A DNA stretch of 64,000 bases from CAVSUB01 sp963816725 (GTDB taxonomy: Bacteria; Acidobacteriota; Vicinamibacteria; Vicinamibacterales; 2-12-FULL-66-21), in NCBI GenBank assembly GCA_963816725.1, contig CAWFMC010000008.1:248001-312000 (forward strand), written 5' to 3'. The notes under the pieces are model-generated. The model searched no databases, had not been told where the DNA came from, and was given only the letters and a program-made list of their open reading frames with translations. A program made the translations under genes and the position numbers. Of this stretch, positions 59,328 through 64,000 are shown piece after piece. Within the stretch, counting starts at the first letter, position 1; every line of letters begins with the position of its first letter.

Positions 59328-61046
59328 GTGCTCTCGACCGGGCAGATCCTCGACGGCCGCTACGAAATCCTCGCTCCGCTCGCCGAAGGCGGGATGGGAG
59401 CGGTGTATCGGGCACGGCGGACGCTGCTCGGCGACGAGGTCGCGATCAAGATCATCCTCGGCGACGGCCTGTCGGGCATATCCGGAGCCCGCGAACGCTT
59501 CATGCGTGAGAGCCGGGCCTCGGCGCGGCTCCGCCATCCCAACATCGTCTCGATTTTCGACTTCAACATCGAGCCGGACGGCCATCCGTTCCTGGTCATG
59601 GAGCTGCTCAATGGACGCAGCCTCAAGGACGAACTGGCTGCGGCCGGACAGATGTCGATCGAGGACGTCCGCCGCATCATCCCGCCGCTCTGCAGCGCGC
59701 TCCAGTTGGCGCACAGCGTCGGCATCGTCCATCGCGACTTGAAGCCGGCCAACGTGGTGGCGCACGAGTTCACGCCGGGCGAACGGGTCTACAAGCTGGT
59801 CGACTTCGGGCTGGCGAACATCCGGGAAAGCACCGCGGACGCGCGCCTCACCGGGCCGCACGAGTTCATCGGGACCATTTACTACGCCGCGCCCGAGCAA
59901 TTGTCCGCGGCAGTGGTGGACGCGCGCTCGGACGTCTACAGCATGGGCGCGATGGTCTTCGAGATGCTGACCGGGCGCGTTCCGTACCCTGGGAACGACC
60001 CGCTCACGGTTCTGAACGGCCATCTCAGCTCGCCGGTGCCGCGTCCGTCGACGCTCCGTCCCGAGCTGCCGGCCTGGCTGGATGTGACGGTCTGTCGGGC
60101 GCTGGCCAAGCATCCGGACGATCGCTGGACCGACATCGCCGAGTTCGGCCGCGCGTTGTGTGCCGCAGAAGGCGAGCGGCGGACCACGAGCATCCAGGTT
60201 TCACCCGCCGCATCAGGACTGCTCGCCACCTACGAGCTGGGCGAACGGATCGGCCCTGGACGCCTGGGCAGCGAGGTGTTCAAAGGCGTGCACCGCGCGA
60301 TGGGCCATCCGGTGGCGATTCGGCTGTTGCGGCGCGGGGGCGATCGCAACTGGGAAGGGGCCCGGGCCCGGTTCCTGCGCGAGGCACAGTCACTCCAGAT
60401 CGCGCATCCCTCGATCATCCAGGTACGGGATTACGGCGAAGAAGGCGGGCTCGTCTACCTCGTCACCGACTACATCGAAGGCTCGAGCCTGCGCGAGCTG
60501 ATGCAGGCATCAGGACCCCTGCCATGGAACCGGCTGCAGCGCCTGGCGACGCAGCTGTTCGATGCGGCGCACATGCTCCACCGGCGCAAGGGCCTCCTCT
60601 GCGGCCTGAATCCCGACATCATCCGCATCGCGACCGACGATGAAGGCGAGCGGGTGATGATTTCGAGTGCGGGGGTGTGGCAGGCCGCGGATCTGTTGGC
60701 GACACTGCACGATCAGACGCTGCGCGGGATCGGGCTGGCCGACGCCGAGCTGCGCTACGTCGCACCGGAGCTGATGACCGGCCGGTCCGCCGACGTCCGC
60801 TCCGATGTCTTCACGATTGGCGTGCTTCTCTACGAGATGGCGACCGGCGCCCTGCCGTACGACGGCTCGTCGATGCCGGCGCTGCTGGGCACGATGCTGC
60901 GGGGTGAGCCGATCGATGCCCGGACGCTGCAGCCAAGCCTCCCGGAACCGGCTGCTGCCGCGGTGCGGCGGGCGCTGCGGCCGACTCCGGAGGATCGTTT
61001 CCCGACCGTCCGCGCGTTCGGCGCCGCCCTCAGTTCCGGGTCCTGA
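59328..61046 (+). CDS. Tandem serine/threonine kinase plus pseudokinase
   Basis: 572 residues from GTG 59328 (LSTGQILDGRYEILAPLAEG); a TTG at 59271 would add 19 residues. Kinase 1 is complete: AEGGMGAVYRARR, Lys41 in EVAIKII, HRDLKPAN (135-142), DFG in KLVDFGLANI, YYAAPEQ. A second kinase fold follows from about residue 300 (YELGERIGPGRLGSEVFKGV) but the catalytic Lys is Arg332 (HPVAIRLLRR), the catalytic loop reads GLNPDII, and the DFG site reads SSAG. The second domain therefore looks inactive, while APEL and RSDVFTIGVLLYEM are kept. It may be a scaffold or allosteric regulator. No membrane helix. Confidence 0.9.
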   Translation: MLSTGQILDGRYEILAPLAEGGMGAVYRARRTLLGDEVAIKIILGDGLSGISGARERFMRESRASARLRHPNIVSIFDFNIEPDGHPFLVMELLNGRSLKDELAAAGQMSIEDVRRIIPPLCSALQLAHSVGIVHRDLKPANVVAHEFTPGERVYKLVDFGLANIRESTADARLTGPHEFIGTIYYAAPEQLSAAVVDARSDVYSMGAMVFEMLTGRVPYPGNDPLTVLNGHLSSPVPRPSTLRPELPAWLDVTVCRALAKHPDDRWTDIAEFGRALCAAEGERRTTSIQVSPAASGLLATYELGERIGPGRLGSEVFKGVHRAMGHPVAIRLLRRGGDRNWEGARARFLREAQSLQIAHPSIIQVRDYGEEGGLVYLVTDYIEGSSLRELMQASGPLPWNRLQRLATQLFDAAHMLHRRKGLLCGLNPDIIRIATDDEGERVMISSAGVWQAADLLATLHDQTLRGIGLADAELRYVAPELMTGRSADVRSDVFTIGVLLYEMATGALPYDGSSMPALLGTMLRGEPIDARTLQPSLPEPAAAAVRRALRPTPEDRFPTVRAFGAALSSGS

Positions 61047-62631
61047 CGATCGGATACGCGACCACCGATTCCCCGAGCGCCTCGTCGAGCAGATTCCAGT
61101 CCACCAGCCCGTCGTCAGAGCGCGGCTCGATCAGGTAGAACGCGAGCCGGGCCAGCGGCTGCTTCATGTCGATCCGCAGCGTACCCGCGGGCAGCTCGCG
61201 ATCGCCGGGCCCCCACGTGCCGGTCAGGGTCCGTTCGGAGTGCTGTTCGAAGGGGCGGTCCGCCACCTTGTTGGTCTGGATGGTGAACTGCTCGATCTGA
61301 ACGGTCAGCGCGGTCTTGAGCGGCGTCATGACGATGCCGTGCGCACGAAGATTGTCGATTGCCTTGGTGAGCTCGGCGGGAACGTAATAGGCAGCGGGCA
61401 CGCGCTCGGTTTCGGTCGCCTTGAACGTCCCGTACTCGGCCATCGTCTCGGGCTTCACCACGTCCGAGCGGCGATACATCATTGCGCCCGAAATCGGGTT
61501 CCTCTCCTCGGTGACGTCACCGATCAGGATCTCGACTGCATCGGCTGACTTCTCCATCTCGGCACGCAGCCCCACCTTGGAGCCGACGACGCTGCGGCGA
61601 TCTGCGTCGGCGGTCAGCTTCTTGATCGGCGCGGCGTGGGCCTTCGCATAGTTGAGGACTTCCTCGACGAAGCGGCTGGTGGCCAGGATGCGGTCCTGGA
61701 ACGTGGCGTAAGCGTAGGCCTCGCTGAGGATCGCCACGCGGTTGCGGAGGCCGACGTAGCTGTTGTTGAAGCGCGGCCGATCGTCGAACGATCGCCACGC
61801 CCGCTCGGCATCGCGCGTCTCGAGGTTGCCGTAATAGTAGTAGTCCCAGTTGTACTTCGACTTGATCGTCCTGGTGACCGACGGCAGCCAGTCCTTGCGC
61901 AGCAGGTCGATGATCGACGGGTCGGTCGCCGGATTGAGCGGCGGCGCATAGGTCAGGTAGTAACCGTGCCGCGAGCCGTTGGTGGTGTGCAGGTCCATCG
62001 CGACCTGCGGGTCGTAGTCGGTCATGAGCTTGACGAACGAACGCGCTTCGGGCGAATCGAGCTTCATGTGATCACGATTCAGGTCGTAGCCCTGCGCGTT
62101 GGGCCGCTGGCCTTGACCTGCGACCGGACCGTTCTGGCGGCCGCGGTTGTTGGTCGCGAAGCGCTCGTTGCCGTCGGCGTTGTAGATCGGCGCCACGAGC
62201 AGCACCATCGACTGCAGCCAGTCCGCGTGTTTGCCTTCGGCCAGCTCACGGAGCAGGATCTGCGCCGATTCCTTGCCTTCGACTTCTCCCGCGTGGATGT
62301 TGGCCTGGATGTAGACCCGCAGCTTGCCGGTCTTCTTGACCGCCTCGGGCGTCGCGTCCGGCGCGCCGACCACCGCCAGCGGCAGCGCGCGCCCCTCGAC
62401 CGTCTTCCCGAACGTCGTCAGATGCACGGTCTTCGGGGCCGCCTTCGCCACCGCATCGAGAAACGCCACCACGTCGTCGTAATGGCTGGTCTCGCGGAAG
62501 TCGGTGCGCTCGGCGCGGGTCTTCAAGTCGGCGAGCGGCTGCGCGCCCTGCGCCCGTGCACCGAGGTGCGCCGCGGGCGCGAGCGACAGCGCCCCGACGG
62601 CAGCGCAGGAGATGAGGACGTGCAGACGCAT
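61030..62631 (-). CDS. M14-family zinc carboxypeptidase-like protein
   Basis: 533 residues from ATG 62631, with a signal peptide (MRLHVLISCAAVGALSLAPA, cut near GARAQ). The M14 ligands are visible: HAGE in QANIHAGEVEGKESAQ (HxxE), the third His in VAMDLHTTNGSRHG, and a candidate catalytic Glu in ILSEAYAYATF. YDLNRDHMKLDSPEAR is also typical. The C-terminus forms an extra beta domain (GTWGPGDRELPAGTLRIDMK). Probably a secreted peptidase of the M14 carboxypeptidase type seen in acidobacteria. Its 3' end overlaps the kinase 3' end by 17 bp on the other strand. Confidence 0.9.
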   Translation of the reverse strand: MRLHVLISCAAVGALSLAPAAHLGARAQGAQPLADLKTRAERTDFRETSHYDDVVAFLDAVAKAAPKTVHLTTFGKTVEGRALPLAVVGAPDATPEAVKKTGKLRVYIQANIHAGEVEGKESAQILLRELAEGKHADWLQSMVLLVAPIYNADGNERFATNNRGRQNGPVAGQGQRPNAQGYDLNRDHMKLDSPEARSFVKLMTDYDPQVAMDLHTTNGSRHGYYLTYAPPLNPATDPSIIDLLRKDWLPSVTRTIKSKYNWDYYYYGNLETRDAERAWRSFDDRPRFNNSYVGLRNRVAILSEAYAYATFQDRILATSRFVEEVLNYAKAHAAPIKKLTADADRRSVVGSKVGLRAEMEKSADAVEILIGDVTEERNPISGAMMYRRSDVVKPETMAEYGTFKATETERVPAAYYVPAELTKAIDNLRAHGIVMTPLKTALTVQIEQFTIQTNKVADRPFEQHSERTLTGTWGPGDRELPAGTLRIDMKQPLARLAFYLIEPRSDDGLVDWNLLDEALGESVVAYPIVRTRN

Positions 62632-62755
62632 CACGGCTCCGGTCTCAGTCGGACCAAGGGACTGGGGATAGGGTTGGGGTACGGCGGGTCGGTGTTCGGA
62701 GGCTGCCGCGAACCTCGCCGAGAAGCCCAGTCGCTCAGTCCCTCGCCCTACTCCG

Positions 62756-62782
62756 GGTCCCGAGTCCCGGGTCCCGAGTCCG
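62756..62782. repeat. Heptameric tandem repeat, unit GGTCCCG/AGTCCCG
   Basis: GGTCCCG, AGTCCCG, GGTCCCG and AGTCCG follow in register in the 240-bp divergent gap between the carboxypeptidase and the sulfatase. A looser run from about 62653 (GGGACTG, GGGATAG, GGTTGGG) may also keep the 7-bp period. No clear promoter is visible in the gap. Confidence 0.78.
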
Positions 62783-62871
62783 ACAAGATTCCCCCAATCG
62801 TATTCCACTCCCGAGCGACGCCGGCGGGCGACGTCGCGGCCGCCTCGTCGTGCGGCTTGTAGAATCGGCAG

Positions 62872-64000
62872 ATGTCCACCTTCTCGCGCGTGTGCGCGGT
62901 CGGGCTCACCGCCGTTCTGCTGGCGTGCGGCCGCACCGACGAGCGCGCGCCGCGATCCTCCGCTTCGTCCGGCACCACCGCGTCCGGCTCGCGTCCGTCG
63001 ATCCTGCTCATCACGATGGACACGACGCGTGCCGACGCGATCGGTCCGGAAGCTCGAGGCGTGCAGACGCCGGCTTTCAACGCGATCGCCGCGCGCGGCC
63101 TGCGCTTCCGGCAGGCGTACGCGACGGTACCTGAGACGTTGCCCTCGCACACCTCGATGATGACGGGCTTGTACCCGGCCGGTCACGGCATCCATGAGAA
63201 CGCGCGGGTGCTTTCCGCCACGACGCCCGTTGCGGCCGAGCAGCTGCAGAAGGCCGGGTATCACACGGCCGCGTTCGTCTCGTCTTTCACTCTGGCCCGC
63301 AGGTTCGGCCTGGCGCGGGGATTCGAGACGTACGACGACGAGCCGCCCGCTGGGCATTCAGAGCGAACCGCGCGCGAGACGGCCGACGACGTCCTTGCCG
63401 AGCTGGCGGCCGCGTCCGACCGTCCGCGGTTCGTGTGGGTGCACTTCTACGATCCGCATGCGCCGTATACACCACCGGAACCCTATCGATCGCAGTACCC
63501 GAACGCGCCGTACCTCGGTGAAGTGGCGGCCATGGACGAGCAGATCGGGCGCGTCGTCCAGGCGTTCGAGAAGAGCGCTCCAGGGCAGGCCGTCGGTGAT
63601 CCTCGTCGGCGATCATGGTGAGGGGCTCGGCGATCATGGCGAGGCTCTCCACGGCAATCTGGTCTATCAATCGACGATGCACGTACCGCTTGGTAGTGGC
63701 CGGGAGCGGGGTCACTGCCGGGGTGAACGATACGCCGGTCAGCACGCGCCGGGTGTTCCACACCATCCTCGACTTTGCGGGGCTCGCGTCCGAGCACAGC
63801 CTGCGCCGTCCGGACGGCGAGGTCGTCCTCGGCGAAGGCATGAAGCCGTTTCTCGAGTATGGCTGGCAGCCGCAGGTCATGGCGGTCGAGGGCGTCCGCA
63901 AGGCCATCCTCTCGGGCAAGGTCGAGGCCTACGATCTCGATCGCGACCCGGGCGAAGGCGAGCGATCTGGGATCCGGTGTCAACTTGTCCTCAACGCTCC
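62872..64000 (+). CDS. Lipoprotein sulfatase (runs off the window, three frame breaks)
   Basis: The N-terminus is a lipoprotein signal (VGLTAVLLACGRTDE, lipobox LLAC). The alkaline-phosphatase-superfamily core follows: ILLITMDTTRADAI with two metal Asp, FRQAYATVPETLPSHTSMMT, where the sulfatase nucleophile region reads PETLPSHTSMMTG (Leu before Pro, with no Cys or Ser in a CxPxR motif), GLYPAGHGIHENARVL, VWVHFYDPHAPYTPPEPY, and after a break VGDHGEGLGDHGE. The frame slips by one extra base at each of 63583-63585, 63692-63693 and 63957-63958. Without a CxPxR motif it may be a phosphodiesterase/phosphatase-type sulfatase homologue. Complete length unknown. Confidence 0.78.

Noticed and set aside
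1..64000. tRNA, rRNA, integrase, transposase or prophage features
   Set aside because: I looked for conserved tRNA arms, rRNA segments and recombinase motifs in gaps and frames and saw none; very divergent cases could be missed without a covariance or profile search.

Overview
The window is about 64 kb of GC-rich chromosomal DNA with dense bacterial gene content and no tRNA, rRNA, transposase, integrase, phage or CRISPR locus that I can see. The gene repertoire points to Acidobacteriota, most likely the Vicinamibacteria. It includes a Cna-like/TonB receptor with a Gly-rich segment, repeated BlaI/M56 sensor pairs, ECF sigma factors beside serine/threonine kinases, EAL-HDOD proteins, an acidobacterial-type B12/radical SAM protein, PEGA and FecR proteins and secreted peptidases. 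The taxonomic call is an inference from gene content, not from a marker gene.

Layout. 1-6.7 kb: a partial TonB-type receptor, an MFS exporter with an aldo/keto reductase, then a second aldo/keto reductase and a luciferase-like monooxygenase. 6.9-9.8 kb: a fluoride channel with a DUF190 partner, divergent from a MarR regulator; downstream lie a ring-cleavage (CatE-like) dioxygenase and YceI, and the same 12-bp operator sits before the regulator and the dioxygenase. 10-14 kb: cold-shock protein, zinc-ribbon protein, BlaI/M56 pair 1, B12-binding radical SAM protein. 14-19 kb: an exported conserved protein and a multi-PAS hybrid histidine kinase. 19-27 kb: two paralogous EAL-HDOD proteins on either side of a peptidase cassette (M43-type metallopeptidase, small beta-rich protein, gluzincin) and a PEGA protein, with a large inverted array of TCGAACC/GGTTCGA repeats. 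27-34 kb: lytic transglycosylase, then a tightly packed minus-strand operon of cyclophilin, ECF sigma, kinase and FAD/Fe-S oxidoreductase. 34-42 kb: BlaI/M56 pair 2 with an unusual helical-repeat tail, a REC-PAS-kinase, a second ECF sigma with a FecR protein. 42-51 kb: haem-binding protein, a three-domain RidA, DUF523/DUF1722 protein, VKOR, and Lhr with Nei. 51-64 kb: a membrane kinase, FtsH, phosphatidylcholine synthase with a class A PBP, a tandem kinase/pseudokinase, an M14 carboxypeptidase, and a sulfatase running off the end.

Two patterns cut across the genes. First, intergenic regions repeatedly carry short tandem arrays with a strict 7-bp period (GGCAGAT, GAAGCCT, GGTTCAG, GGTCCCG, CGCTTCC, CGCCGAA and others), sometimes directly against a start or stop codon. 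Second, eight otherwise intact reading frames are each broken by what reads as one extra base in a homopolymer run. This suggests residual sequencing error more than gene decay, so I annotated these as full-length genes with the break noted.
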